A DNA stretch of 64,000 bases, taken from positions 69,688,627 through 69,752,626 of the forward strand of contig NC_077223.1 of assembly GCF_024763615.1 (NCBI RefSeq), read 5' to 3'. Under the pieces are notes generated by a model. That model had not been told where the DNA came from. It worked only from the letters and a program-made list of their open reading frames with translations, and made no database searches. This document shows, piece after piece, positions 12,653-24,363 of this stretch. The translations under genes and the position numbers were made by a program. The DNA is from Phlebotomus papatasi. Taxonomy: Eukaryota > Arthropoda > Insecta > Diptera > Psychodidae. Position 1 is the stretch's first letter. The number at the start of each line of letters is the position of its first letter.

Positions 12653-13781
12653 ATTTTTGCAGATTTTCTGACGAATCCTTTTTTTTCTACATTCGGACGA
12701 ATACAGACGAAGATTTTTCTACATTCCAGACTTTCCAGACAGATATGTCTGAAAAGATGGAATCTCGTCAAATCATTGCCCAAGAAGCAATTTTTTCTTA
12801 ATATAGTTTTGTAGGATTCCTTAAGTAAGGCACTATAGAACCAAAAATCCTTTTATTTGCTTATAACGCTCTTGGTTCCAACACAGAGATTACTATAAGT
12901 CAAGTGGCCCACTCTTAAGGATCTTAAGAGCTTCTATAGGAATTTCAACAGAAAATTCTCACCTTAAGTCTTTTAAAAGTGCACTAAAAGACTTGTTTTT
13001 GTCATGTATATGTATGTATGAAGTAATGACAAGCAGTGTCAGTCGGGTTGCGTATACTGTCAAGAGGACTAAATAAAAGCTGCTCCCTAAAAACACTCAT
13101 CTTATTATTACAGTTTTATACTGGGTTCTATAAGGCAGCTATTTTGCTTCTTGGGTGCTCTACCTGCCGATTTTACTCGGAGGTTTTTTGAATTGTAACG
13201 GTATATTCTAGTACATTCAGAGAAAATCTGTAGATTTTCGGCAGAATTTCTACGTAGAAAATCCGTAGATTTTCGGCAGAAATTCTGGCGAAAATCTGCA
13301 GATTCTAGGCAGAATTTCTCCCTAGAAAATCTACATAACCTCCATTACTTCACAAAAATATTGTTGATTTATCAACAATATTTTATCAACAAGATTTTAT
13401 CAACAAAATGGTATGCTCTGCTTAACAAGCAATACCGAGTACACATTTTAGATAACTAAAAAGATGCGAGCAAAAATACTAATCTCTTAAAAATCACCCA
13501 TGGAATGATACAAGAACACGAAATTTAGGTAGACACTCTGCTTAAAGTTTTCACTTCACTATTCTCTACTTATAACACGACGTCGCAGAATTCTTTATTT
13601 TATATAAACACTGTGATATCACCAAGAATAAGTCTATTGAATTTTGCAAACTTCAGTGAAAAATATTCCATCTTTCTGATGTCTGGAAAGTCTGGAATGT
13701 AGAAAAATCTACAGAAAATCGGCAAAATATCTACAGAAATTCGTCAGAGCATGCACCAGGATTCGTCAGAAAATCTGCAAC
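12653..13781. mobile_element. Foldback element, about 1.1 kb, inverted ends near 100 bp
   Basis: The left segment 12653-12770 and the right segment 13660-13781 are imperfect inverted repeats sharing TTGCAGATTTTCTGACGAAT and TCTACATTCCAGACTTTCC. Inside, at 13215-13335, the motif AGAAAATCTGTAGATTTTCG and variants repeat in both orientations. No coding seen. Confidence 0.6.
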
Positions 13782-13945
13782 CATTTGGGATATGAAATTT
13801 GAACATCTCCGGTTATAATACAAGGTATATTACAAAAAAAAAACGTTATATTACTTATATTTTACTAGATACATTAAATAATTTTTAACATTTTGACAAA
13901 AGTGTCAATAGGGGTTCCCTATCGCACAGACGTTCCTCCGACCCT
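13782..13945. mobile_element. Truncated right part of the GGGTGAAAGGAACGTC MITE
   Basis: Matches 4008-4165 nearly base for base, ending CAGACGTTCCTCCGACCC. The left 70 bp are absent, and the break abuts the foldback element. Confidence 0.75.
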
Positions 13946-14354
13946 AAGTCATTAAATTTCGTTATTAGAAAAGTTTTCAAAATTTTAAACTCTTTGATTA
14001 CTTGCATAATTTTGTTTGGAGTAAAGGGACACAAAATATATTCATATCGTTCAAATTTTTGTGAAACAGGGGACTAACTCAAGCAAGTTGATCCCTTGTC
14101 ATTCTAATTTCAGAAAAATTTGCACATCATTTAGAACGACAAGGAGCTAACTCATTAAAAAACATATGTATTTTGAAAGGTAAAAATATAAAAGTTTCGA
14201 TGTTTATATTAGTGCTCATACAAATAGAAAAAAAAATTGTTTTTGTTCAGTCATTAAATTGAGATACTTATTTACACAAAGTTGAATCTTTCATACTGTC
14301 TCCTGAAAAATGGCCGAAAATTAGTTGGCCCCTTGTAATTTCCAAGGAGCGATA
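13946..14354. mobile_element. Truncated right part of the TCGCTCCTTGG MITE
   Basis: Aligns with 18345-18749 of the complete copy and ends TTTCCAAGGAGCGA, then TATA. The left inverted end is missing; it begins exactly where the previous MITE fragment stops. Confidence 0.7.
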
Positions 14355-14356
14355 TA

Positions 14357-14694
14357 CAGTAGAACCTCGTTATAGGCCATCGTTTTATAGTCCACAATTT
14401 ATCGATCGTTGATTTCAAAACACTGATTTTAAGTTAGGTTATGTTGTTCAGTACGCAACATGCAATGTTGTCATAATTATTTAAATGTTTTTGGCAAACT
14501 TTATTGAGTAGTTGTGATAATTGTGATCCATAATGAAGAGAGCGCGGACAAATACCATAATCGCAAAGAAAGTGCAAGTCGTAGAGAAATTTCAATACTA
14601 AAAGTCGTTGATAATTTTAAACAATGACATGGACTATAGTGCGACCCAAGTGTCAAATCTGGAACAAAATATGGCCTATAGCGAGGCTCTACTG
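14357..14694 (+). mobile_element. Tigger/pogo deletion derivative with a transposase N-terminus
   Basis: Ends CAGTAGAACCTCGTTATAG and CTATAGCGAGGCTCTACTG, flanked by TA on both sides (14355-14356, 14695-14696), are typical of pogo/Tigger elements. An ATG at 14533 opens a 22-codon frame reading MKRARTNTIIAKKVQVVEKF, which resembles the start of the CENP-B-type helix-turn-helix of Tigger transposases, and then stops. It is an internally deleted, non-autonomous copy of a once-coding transposon. Confidence 0.75.
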
Positions 14695-14696
14695 TA

Positions 14697-16588
14697 GAGA
14701 GACAGCACTGTACATGTTTTTTCTCTAGTGTTAATTAAAGCGTTTTTACTGTATCAATCCGCACTCCACTTGAATTAAATCAAATCTCAATAAAATAAAA
14801 TGCGATCCTTAGAGAGTTACTTGAGATAAAGCGCACAATGCCTTTTTTAATCTCATATAAAGAAAAAAACCTATATAAGAATTCTTATCAATCGTCACGA
14901 TAACTTGAGATATTTCTCTGAAATCAATTGATAAGGAGAATTCAGTGCAAAATGTCTTTGCTGAAGTTGATAAAGCGAGAGTGTTCCGAAGTTTGTTCCC
15001 GTTGTGAAGTATAAATTCTGCCAAATGTACTGCTAACTGGATTAAAATATGTTTGCCATGATAAAATATTTACTTGTGAATAAAAAAAATAGTGTATGTG
15101 TGAATAACAAATTGTCTGCGTGAGAAAGGAAGTTGTGTAAATATGATCTCTATAAACATTTCTTATAAATCATTGGAAATTTGAAAATTGATATAGTAAC
15201 TGTTCTTAGTTTCGAATTTTATAACTTAAACGTCAAAGTTGTTGAACTATAAAAATGAGATTACATAAAGTGGAACGTCGAAAACTCTTAAGATAAAATT
15301 TAACAATAATTTTTGTATGAGTGTACATAAGTGAAAATGGAAGTTATTGTATTTCAAATTCTTCTATAGAACTTGTTTTTGCGAATATTGCCATGAAATT
15401 ACAAAATATTTAAATATACTATATTAAAGTAAATAAAAATCCTTTCAGTTGAAAAAATCTTATTTTTTCATTATGATTATTTTGTACTTTATATTGTTTT
15501 TTTAGCCTCTGAGAAATTAACGATGATTTCGTTGTTTGAAATGACGATGATTTCGTGCCAGATTATTTGGGAGAATGGTTGAATAAAGAATCAAGGATGT
15601 TCTTGATACACTTTCCAAGTGATCACACACAGAAATATAGAGTTTTTAAAATGGATATGTGGTCTACATCTGAGAAGCTTCTGCTATTACCAAACCCAAG
15701 TATTGGGTCAAAGAGGTGAACAAAGTTTTCTCAATCAAAAACACAAAAATTATAAAATGTTTTTTGTTGTTTTAATACAATATGAAAGCTTTTCTCGTTG
15801 AAGTTTGTATGTGCCTCATACATATTTCTTTAATGTTATTTATGGGTAATACCTAATTAGAATAAATACTAATAAAATATTACTTTATTCTTCAGAGTTA
15901 AATAATTTTGTGAAAAAATTTATTATTCTATCTTTTCCAGGCTTTACAGTGGATAATATGAATGAAGCTCAGTATAACAGATAGGTGAATAGTGAATCAT
16001 TCATCTATGGTGAAAATTGTCTAGTTTTGGTTCCAGATGTCAAAACTTTAGTTAGACAGAGAAGACAGTTGTGTGGGTTGTGTGGATTGGATGTCAAGAG
16101 ACGTACGGAAACTTTAGAAGACAGAGAAGACACATGTGTAATAGTGTTAATCAAGCAAAGATTTTGGTAAGTTATTGATTTTCTTCATTTAAATTTAAAG
16201 CTTGTAAATTTTCCTGGGGTCTTGAAAGAAAGACAAAGAATATGGTACAAGAATTGTACTTTACAACGTTTAACTGTGAAAGCTCGCTATTTCGCCATTT
16301 CCCTGTCCAAATTGCCATCAAATGAAACAATATGAAAAATAAAGTTCAATGTTTTTTGTCTTATAAATAAGACTAGAATATTGGCTGTATGGAAACAAGA
16401 TCTTTACATTTTAACTTCACCCCTTCACCTCCTTATAAGGTGAATCACTAAAATCAGCGACGTTACAAGTGAGACTATCTACGTTATCAAAATGGCTACT
16501 CGGGTTTGGCGGGAACCGAAATAAAATTCACAGGAAGGCTGCTATCGTTGCTATACAGCTTGCTTTGCGCAACAGTAGTGCAAATTGA
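14697..16588. other. AT-rich non-coding stretch
   Basis: No supported gene. A small direct repeat (AGACAGAGAAGACA, at about 16052 and 16118) lies within an open frame of 61 codons at 15985-16170 with no recognisable product. Confidence 0.5.
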
Positions 16589-18863
16589 AAAGGACAGATA
16601 ATCCTAACCGGCTTATGTGGGTGAGATTCTTAACGTGAGCTAACTCGGAATGCATGCAAATTCGATTAAGAGCTGAAGTTGGGAGACGCCATTCAGTTAT
16701 TTTGAATCAAATTCGTGAAATTATACAAATTTTGTATTTAAGCCAAAGTATCAAGGATTTGGATGAAGTGATAGAAAAGTGATATATGGGTGAAATGTAG
16801 ACCATAATGTTCTCTATAATTTTTCCACAAAATAGATCTCATTGATTACTCAAAAAACGAGATATTCGAGTTTATTTGTTTCTGAACTCGTTTTTTTGCC
16901 CAGAGCGCCCCAAGTGTTCATTTGATGAACTTCAATTATATCAAAGAATTGTTGTATTGTGTGAGACTTTCCATTTAAAACCCTATTTTAAGTCTCTTGG
17001 TCGAGTAGAAGTAGTTAAATTGACATCTGTGTGGTTTCAAAGCGTTATTATGGGAAAAGTCATTTTTTTCACAATTAAACGGCAAAATCGGACAGATAGC
17101 GTAGTTTGAGCGGAAAATGATGTATAGACGAAATGTAATTATGTCGACGTAATCATCAAGATCGGTTAAGCATGTGTCAAGATAATTGAGGTTATGTGAT
17201 ATTGAAATTGGGTTTGCGACTGTAGCGCCCCTGGTGTTGCTCCTACGAAGTTCAAATGTTCTAGGAAGTTGTAGAATTTTGTGAGATATTTCGTTAAGGC
17301 CCTCACTCATCAAAATCAGTCACATAGAACCGGAGATATGATTTTTTAATTTCGTGAACTTTGACCCCTCATATCTACAGCTCTATTATAACCACAGCGC
17401 ACTTGCGCCACTTTTTGGAAACATCCTGAACTGGTCTATAACAATCTAAAATTTCATTAACTTGTACAAGGCCGTTTTTGAGAAAAATGAGTTTGAATTT
17501 CGATGAATTTTGACGCTATCGCAGCGCCACCTGTGGTGACTTTTTGAACTTTCATCTGAAGTGCTCATCGATACGAAACCAAAAACAAAAAAATTTAGCT
17601 CAAAATGTTAATTAGAATCGGAGATAAAGGCCGGTCATTCGAAATTTGAGCCCTTATAGCTCGGGTCAGGGGTTATGGATCGACTTAAGCATTTTTTTTT
17701 GCTTGATAGGTATAATTAGCGGCTACAACATACTAAAATTTCAGCCCGATGCACAAAGCAATTTTTGAGTTATTTAACTTAGAAAATTGAAAAATCTTCT
17801 TTTTAAAAATAGCGCCACTAGCGGTAGTTTTATGAACTTGCGGTGTTAGAAGGGGAAGTGGCATTTCACGAGAGCTTTCCAAAACGCCCTCACTTTTTAA
17901 ATTCTGACAATTAGAACCGGAGTTATGGCCATTTTAAGAAAAATTTTTCGGACCCTTATAGCTCGTGTCAGGGGGGCCCTAAGGCCCAGCTATAACATAC
18001 CAAAATTTGAGCCCGATCGATTCCATAGGGGCGGAGCTATTGAGAAAACAAAAAAAGGGGTATTCAAAATGGCGGAAGGAGGGGTTGGGTTGGGCGTCAA
18101 TGTACCAAGTTGCAATTTTCATACGATATATAACCTTTGCCGAAAATCGCAAGTCAATATCTCTTTTAGTTTGGAAGCTATTAAGCTCCAAAGAGCGGAC
18201 GGACAGACGGACGGACGGACGGGAACGGTTTTTAGCCATCCATATCGCTCCTTGGAAATTACAAGAGGCCAACTCACTTTTTGGCGATTTTGAGGTTTTA
18301 ATGCACTAAGACAGAGAATTTAATATTTCAGATGATATGAGTCAATAAATTTCGTTATTAGAAAAGTTTTTCAAAATTTTACTCTTTATGATTGCTTGCG
18401 CGGTTTTGTTTGAAATCAAGGGGCACAAAATAGATTTATCGTTCAATTTTTTGTGAAACAAGGGACTAACTCAAGCAAGTTGATCCCTTGTCATTCTAAT
18501 TTCATGAAAATTTGCGCATCATTTAGATTTAGAATGACAAAGAGCTAATTCATAGAAAAACATATTTTGAAAGGTAAAAATATGTATGTTTCGATATTTA
18601 TAATAACGCTCATACAAATAGAGACGAATTAAATTATTTTTATTAACATACTTAATTGAGATAATTATTTATACAAAGTTGAATCTTTCATGCTGTCTCC
18701 TGAAAAATGGCTCAGATTGAGTTGGCCCCTTGTAATTTCCAAGGAGCGATATATTCGTGATCAGGAAGTGTCCAAACACATTCTTGCAAAGTTTGGGGTC
18801 GATCGGAGGACATGAAATTTTGTTAGGATTGTAGTAGGTGAGATTGTTCAGAATCTCACCTAA
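16589..18863 (+). repeat. Long non-coding repeat (family A), copy 1, interrupted by a MITE
   Basis: Shares its whole length with the minus-strand segment 33416-35236: left end GAAAAGGACAGATAATCC, right end a stem-loop (GGTGAGATT, loop, AATCTCACC) then TAATAC. The interior has about four degenerate modules each containing a phrase like AGCGCCACCTGTGGTGAC followed by TTTGAACTT, and phrases like CCGGAGATATGA. No long open frame. Partial relatives lie at 55976-56310 and 60905-61205. The copy is split by the MITE at 18245-18749. Class unknown; the terminal hairpin recalls Helitron 3' ends but the rest of that signature is not clear. Confidence 0.7.
18245..18749. mobile_element. MITE, 505 bp, TCGCTCCTTGG ends, inserted in family A repeat
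   Basis: The left end TCGCTCCTTGGAAATTACAA has an almost exact inverted partner at the right end. TA flanks both sides. The sister family A copy near 33535 lacks the insertion (CACATATATATTCGTG, read on its minus strand), giving a direct empty site. Other copies: 54485-54993 (inverted) and 13946-14354 (truncated). Confidence 0.85.
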
Positions 18864-18951
18864 TACAGACGAGTTCCTCAAATTTAAACGACTGTTGAGA
18901 TCAAAATGTAAAATTTGAGTTAAGTCAAGAAAGTTTTGCGTTTATGAAGTA

Positions 18952-19518
18952 CAGTATACTCTCTCTCAATCGGGTATATGGGGCAAAATGTCATCCAAAT
19001 TATCGATAGATTTATTTTATTTCTTAGTTTTTCTTAGCATTTTATTTCTTTTCTTGTTTTTTTTTCTTCTTTTAATTACAACAATTTGTTGTGCACAGTG
19101 GTCAAACAGCTATTATGGCTAGGCCCATTTCTTACCATTAAGGCACTCATGGACAGACTCCATTCATAATATTGTAAAAGTGTAAACCTGACCATACAAC
19201 CTATGAAGGGGTTTTCCATCGTTTTACCCTGGAGGTTGGTCAACAACGCTAAGACGGCGATGGCCGCAAGGTACGGTGGGGTTAACATGAGTTATTATAA
19301 GTTATTAATGGTAATGAAAAATAAATACAATACAATACAATTTGGGCGTCAAAGTCATTGTAAATTCCACAAAAAGCGCACAATTATAAAGAATCATGAT
19401 AAAATAAGAGGAACTAACAGCGAATTTGAACAAATTTGCTTCATATAATTAAACGTCAAAATTGTCAACTAAATTTTTCGCCCGATTGAAAAAGAACCGA
19501 TTGAGCGAGAGTCTACTG
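18952..19518. mobile_element. Pogo-like MITE (CAGTAGACTCTCTCTCAATCGG family), interrupted
   Basis: Ends CAGTATACTCTCTCTCAATC and GATTGAGCGAGAGTCTACTG flanked by TA. Matches the 233-bp complete copy at 51312-51544 but carries a 327-bp insertion at 19014-19340. Confidence 0.8.
19014..19340 (+). mobile_element. Retroposon fragment with an A-rich repeat tail
   Basis: Sits within the pogo-like MITE between GATAGATTT and TTTGGGCG, which are contiguous in the other copies. It ends in a tail of ATACA units, like the 3' tails of some LINEs. TTT is repeated at both junctions. No coding frame left; likely a 5'-truncated LINE tail or a SINE. Confidence 0.6.
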
Positions 19519-21257
19519 TAGAACAATTTTTATTTGGTCTTTTTTCAATATTATCGTATTATAGTAATTTCCCCAACAAATTCCATTTATTTCACAATAA
19601 ATTACATTGATATGTTCTCTAAAGTTATTTATCTTAATTTAGGGAAAGTGAATTTCATATGAATACCGTTACATTTTTGAAAATATTGTTCAAATTTGAG
19701 GAGTGAGAAATGTCATCTATACCCCCCAAATGTTCAAATTTGAGGAACTCTACTGTACACTAAAGCCCTCTAAAGTTATAAATGTGTCACTTAAACCTAA
19801 ACTTTTGATCTTGGATTAAAAACTCCACAAATAGTGTTGCCGCATCCCGACGGAGCTTTCCCTCCGAAAACACCTTTCTAAAGGAAAACACTTAAAATAC
19901 CTTTTTTCGCCACTTTTCCCGGTAATGGTGTCTACACACTAGTAAAAATTTTCGTCAAAAATGGCCTTTTTTAAAAAATTCTGACGTTTTTGCTTACAAG
20001 GATAGGGTAAATTTTCTTTCCGAGCTAGAATGGGTCAAAAATTCAATTTTCAAATGGCTATATCTCCAGTTCTGATTGTCTGAACTTGAAAAATTTTGGT
20101 GTTTTGGAAAACTCTCGTGAAGTACTACAAGCCCTATGACATACTAATTTCATTCGATTTAATCGAAGGTCCGATTAATCGAAAAAACGATTTTCGATTA
20201 TTCGATCTCGAATATTTCGAAAACTAGATTTCCTCCCTCAATGTTCCCTGACCAGAGCTATAACCAAAAATGTCTTGACCGGACTGCATTTTTGGTGTTT
20301 CTTGACAAAATTTTAGTATATATTATATCTGAGATCAAGATCTTTCTAACGATGGGTCCCATCCGTCTCTACCCTAACCCACTGTACCCCGACCCTTACT
20401 ATATCCAAATGAACCGAACTCTATCTCTATAATGTTTATTAACCGATTTCAATGAACTTTTTTTTTCTTTTGTTGGCCTTCCCCACCCTGACTATTTAAA
20501 ATAGTAAATGACTATCTTTCTCTATGAGTTTAGACAGGGGCCCATCAAGCCTAATAAAAAGTGAAGATTATTTGTCACTTTTCCTTGTAAAAATTTTGCA
20601 GAAATTGCAAAGCGAATTAAACAAATTTGCTCATAGTTCCTGTATTTTTTCGGCGACCATTATGAAATATGTATTTTTAGGAAAAAACTTGCCATTAGTC
20701 TTCAGTGCCTCTATGCAAAAACGTATGGAAAAATGAAATGTCGATAGGCTCCTGGTTGAACTGCTAAAGAACTTTATTAATTGTAGATAAGTAATGCGAA
20801 AGTATTTTCAGGATGTAGCATTTAAGACACGAGTTCAAGCTGGGTTTAAAACTGGTAGTGGTGGCCCAACAAGATTACTCTTTGTTAAGGATGTGTTGTT
20901 GTACTCTTAGCTAAGGATCGCCTGACATTCTGTAAGAGCGCACTATAGTAAGGCACATAAGCTCTCTCCCTAATGCTCATCGTAAGGCATGTTCACTAAT
21001 AGGTTTTCTTAAAGATGCGCGTACACCCTTCACCCCCCACTCTCAGAGAGCTAGCCCCAAGTGACAAGGCACATTACGTACCCAATCAGTCTTTGGGGAT
21101 TCATTAAATCGGCAGGGATTTTAGCCGCGGAACCGATTAGTCTAACAATACCTAATTATTTAAGTTTAAGATGTTATATAAGAATTTCTACTTTTTATAT
21201 CTCACAGATTTGGACAAAAATACCAAACCAGTATACAAAAAAATGTTTCTGCAAAAG
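19519..21257. other. Non-coding stretch upstream of the first glycoprotein gene
   Basis: Contains fragments of repeats (for example ATTAATCGAAAAAACGATTT near 20170, which is self-complementary) and no supported gene. At 21206-21235 the words TCACAGATTTG and AAAATACC match the corresponding place ahead of the second gene (24321-24345), hinting that a leader exon or promoter segment was duplicated too. Confidence 0.45.
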
Positions 21258-23578
21258 ATGAAGAGATTTGTTAAGATTGTGTCTATTCTTTTGGTGCTTG
21301 TGCTCTCACAATGTTTTGCTGCTGTAAATTCGAAAACAGCTCAAGAAATCTCTCCTAATGGGATTCATGATCTTTGGAACAAGTGTAATAGTGCAGTAGA
21401 ACTGGAAACTTTGGTCGGAAATGTTGGAAGGTTTATGAAGGCACTACTTTTCAAGAATAATGAACACTGCGAGGATCGTTTGCAGGACAACTTTTTTTTA
21501 ATAATCGATAAGACGGCAGTCAAATTTGCAGATTTTCCAAAGGAGTGCTTGATGTATATCCATGAAACATCAGATCCAATGCTTAACGTGCAGAAACGTT
21601 ATGTCATACCATCTAGAAACCAAAACCAATACGTTGTGGTTGAGTTAGTACTGGAAGATCTTCAATACGTCATAGAAATTTTGGACCTCAAGCCGGTACT
21701 AGAACCGGTATTTAATCCAGCAACACACCATGGTAAGCCCATAAATATAAATAGCTTGTGTTAATTTTTTAGAATGAATTAAAAATTTACTTTTGTATTT
21801 GTGTCCTGTGGGGGCCAAAATCACTACTGACAAAATCCAGAAGTGACGAAATCCCGAATGGATCTAAATTAATTTTGTAAAGAGACGCATAGAAAATTTT
21901 GTTTATCTAAGTGTTATTTTTGAATAATTTCCCAAAACACAGAAAATTTCACCATCAGAAACGACAGTGTTCTCGGCCAATTTTCGTGGGATTCAGATTG
22001 GGCATTTGGGGCAAAATGTCATCCGGTTTATCGATAGATTTGGGCGTCAAATTCTTTGTAAATTCCACAAAAAGCGCTCAATTATAAAGAATCATGATAA
22101 AATAGGAAGAACTACAGTGAATTTGAGTAAATTACTTTCATAATTAAACGTGAAAATTGTCAAAAAAAAATTTCGCCCGATTGAGAAAGAGCCGCTTGAG
22201 CGAGAGTCTACTGTAGTTACAAAGGGTCACGCTATGTTAAATTTCCATAAGGTGACTGGTAGTTGTTCAGGTATTCTTGTACTTGGTACCAACCGCGAAC
22301 TTTCGTTGCTGGGGAGGCGTGCAAGAACCGTTGAAACCGAATAAACGTCAAATGAAACATGTACGTCGATGGTCAAACTCAAAACGCTACTACAGTAAAG
22401 TCTCTTAAATTCGAACGCTCGGGGGGTATTTTTGACATTTCTCACCTCCCAAATTCGAACGATTTTTTCAAAACTAACGAAATTTGTGTGAGATTAAATT
22501 GTACTTTGAATCAAATTCCCGTATTTTCTCACAAGTCTTAGTGGTAAAATATTTCCTTTGCATTTTATACGATCATAATGTTTGTAAACATTCAGGAACA
22601 AGCACGTGAATGTAATTTTCATTCATCCAGAATACGAAATTTTTAACATAACCTCACAATTGATATTTTGAATCCAAACGGCGTTCGAATTTGAGAGATT
22701 CAGATTTGAGAGACTCTACTGTAGAACAAACTTATTTTGACATTCGGTTTCAACGGTTCTTCCACACCTATGGATTAGACGCATTATGCATTTTTTATGA
22801 ATATTAATATTATTTTCCTTACTATTTCCATATTCAGGTTTTGAATGCAATTGACTAAAATACTAAAACCTTCCCTCATTTGAATTTCGACTTATTCGGT
22901 ATTTTTGCTTTTCGGAAATTAAGCTTTCGGGATTTTGACCGGAATTTTCTCAACAAAACATTTAGCACTGCATGATTTAGTCGCTGTCTTAACGTTATTA
23001 ACCAATTGAAAAGTTACAAACAAGAATAGGGCTGAAAACTACGTTTCAGTCGAATTAAAATATAATTTATTTGTAGATGTTTTCACAGCTGATCTTTCGG
23101 GTCAACTCAAAATTAAACACAACACGACAACATATATAGATTTTGACGCTCACACGATATTTCACACTTTGGGTCTACGGAGCATTGATGAGATTAGAAA
23201 ATCTCTCTACTACCCGACATTGGAACCAATTATTCTTCCAAATAAATACAAACCTGGAGGAACCTACAACATTTCTTGGAATACCGTCATGATCCCCTAC
23301 GAAGCTGAAGTTCGATTGAGGTTGAGGACATGTTACACAAATGGCAATACAGCAAACGTCTTTGCTATGGTAAATAAATATTTATTAGCAAACGACACGA
23401 CAGATCATATTTATTTAAATATTTTTTTCAGATTGTGCAGGAGAAGATTCTCAATGAGACAATTAGGGTAGAAAGTATTCTAACAAATCTTTCTGGGGCA
23501 TCAAATGACATTGCTGTTTCATCTCTTCTGCTAGCTCTTGTAGCTCTTATTTCTGCAGTATCAAAATTTCTAGATTAA
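21258..23578 (+). CDS. Secreted, probably GPI-anchored glycoprotein, tandem copy 1 (unrecognised family)
   Basis: Three exons, 21258-21732, 23077-23369 and 23432-23578, encode 304 residues. I do not recognise the family. Visible features: a signal peptide (VKIVSILLVLVLSQCFAAV); the conserved block EISPNGIHDLWNKCNS; a sequon in YNISWNT; Cys in NKCNS, EHCEDR and LRTCYT shared with the neighbour; and a C-terminal hydrophobic run (SSLLLALVALISAV) ending almost at the C-terminus, as in GPI signals. Exons 1 and 2 are exactly as long as in the neighbouring gene (475 and 293 nt) and intron phases match, so the start at 21258 is chosen over the in-frame ATGs at 21171 and 21243. There is no Thr-rich stalk, unlike copy 2. 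Exon 2 is joined to exon 3 over a 62-nt intron. Confidence 0.85.
21995..22213. mobile_element. Pogo-like MITE (CAATCGG family), left end lost
   Basis: Aligns with 51330-51544 and ends GAGCGAGAGTCTACTG then TA; the left 20 bp have decayed. Lies in intron 1 of glycoprotein gene 1. Confidence 0.7.
22314..22770. mobile_element. hAT-like MITE, interrupted by a pogo-like MITE
   Basis: Left GGCGTGCAAGAACCGTTG and right CAACGGTTCTTCCACACCT are inverted. The uninterrupted relative at 62623-62751 is 129 bp. Here it is split at AACGCTAC / GAACAAAC by the element at 22393-22721. Confidence 0.8.
22393..22721. mobile_element. Pogo-like MITE (AAATTCGAACGC family), copy 1, nested
   Basis: Ends CAGTAAAGTCTCTTAAAT and GATTTGAGAGACTCTACTG pair as inverted repeats; TA on both sides (22391-22392, 22722-22723). 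A close second copy lies in intron 1 of the neighbouring gene at 25345-25673. Confidence 0.85.
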
Positions 23579-23590
23579 AATTTGAAACAG

Positions 23591-23596
23591 AATAAA
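23591..23596 (+). terminator. Poly(A) signal of glycoprotein gene 1
   Basis: AATAAA 12 nt after the stop codon. Confidence 0.65.
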
Positions 23597-24363
23597 AACT
23601 CACTGCAGATTAAAAAGCACAAATTAAATATATGGGTTTGTTTATGAGCAGAGCAAAAACAATAAAGTCCATTAGCAGCACATAATATTTTTATGAATCA
23701 GTACACATTCCACAAACCTGTGATGTTATCACAGTCCATCCAACATTTTCTTATATTTACATTTTTTTCAAAAATTCTTTACTAAGTTATGCTTTTTGTT
23801 CTCACTCTTTCCTCAAAAAATAAGCTTAAACCTTGGTTTTATCGATCTTTTCAGTCTGTTGGACTTCATAATTATCATTTTCATCCTAAAATTCATCTTG
23901 TTGTTTTGAAAACTTCTTTTATTATAATTCTTAGGTAGGTACTCATAATTATTTTAAAAAATTAGTAAAATCACAGTAATCTATCTCGATTTTATTAATT
24001 TCCAAACTTGTTTCTTCAACGTTCTAAAATTGGCGTACAAATTGGTAATTTTACTAAATATAATTGATTATTTCATTGAATATTTTATTGCGTAGTAAAA
24101 AGTTTGTTATTTTATTTATAATTTATTACGGTATATGTGAAAATATGAGATATAGAATGTGCAATTGGAATTTTTCTGTGAAGTGGAAAAAGCTTTAGTA
24201 GATCCTGCAAATAATGTTTAAAATTGGGTTTTTTGCAAGTTCTTCCAAACATTTTTTTTAGTTTTGCAATTATATATTTCACTAATTTAACATCTTCAAA
24301 ATTATAAACTTTATAATTTCACAGATTTGAATAGAAATACTGAAAGATTTCAAATAGGTTAAA
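23597..24363. other. Spacer between the tandem glycoprotein genes
   Basis: AT-rich, no repeats recognised. Close to its right end TTTCACAGATTTG could be an acceptor of a 5' leader exon; the same words precede gene 1. Confidence 0.4.

Noticed and set aside
17925..18309. Overlapping open frames of 97-122 codons on both strands
   Set aside because: Inside the family A repeat and not preserved in its other copy at 33416-35236.
21171..21257. A longer N-terminus for glycoprotein gene 1 (29 extra residues)
   Set aside because: The neighbouring gene has no equivalent, and the start at 21258 makes exon 1 exactly the same length as in gene 2 and puts the signal peptide at the N-terminus.
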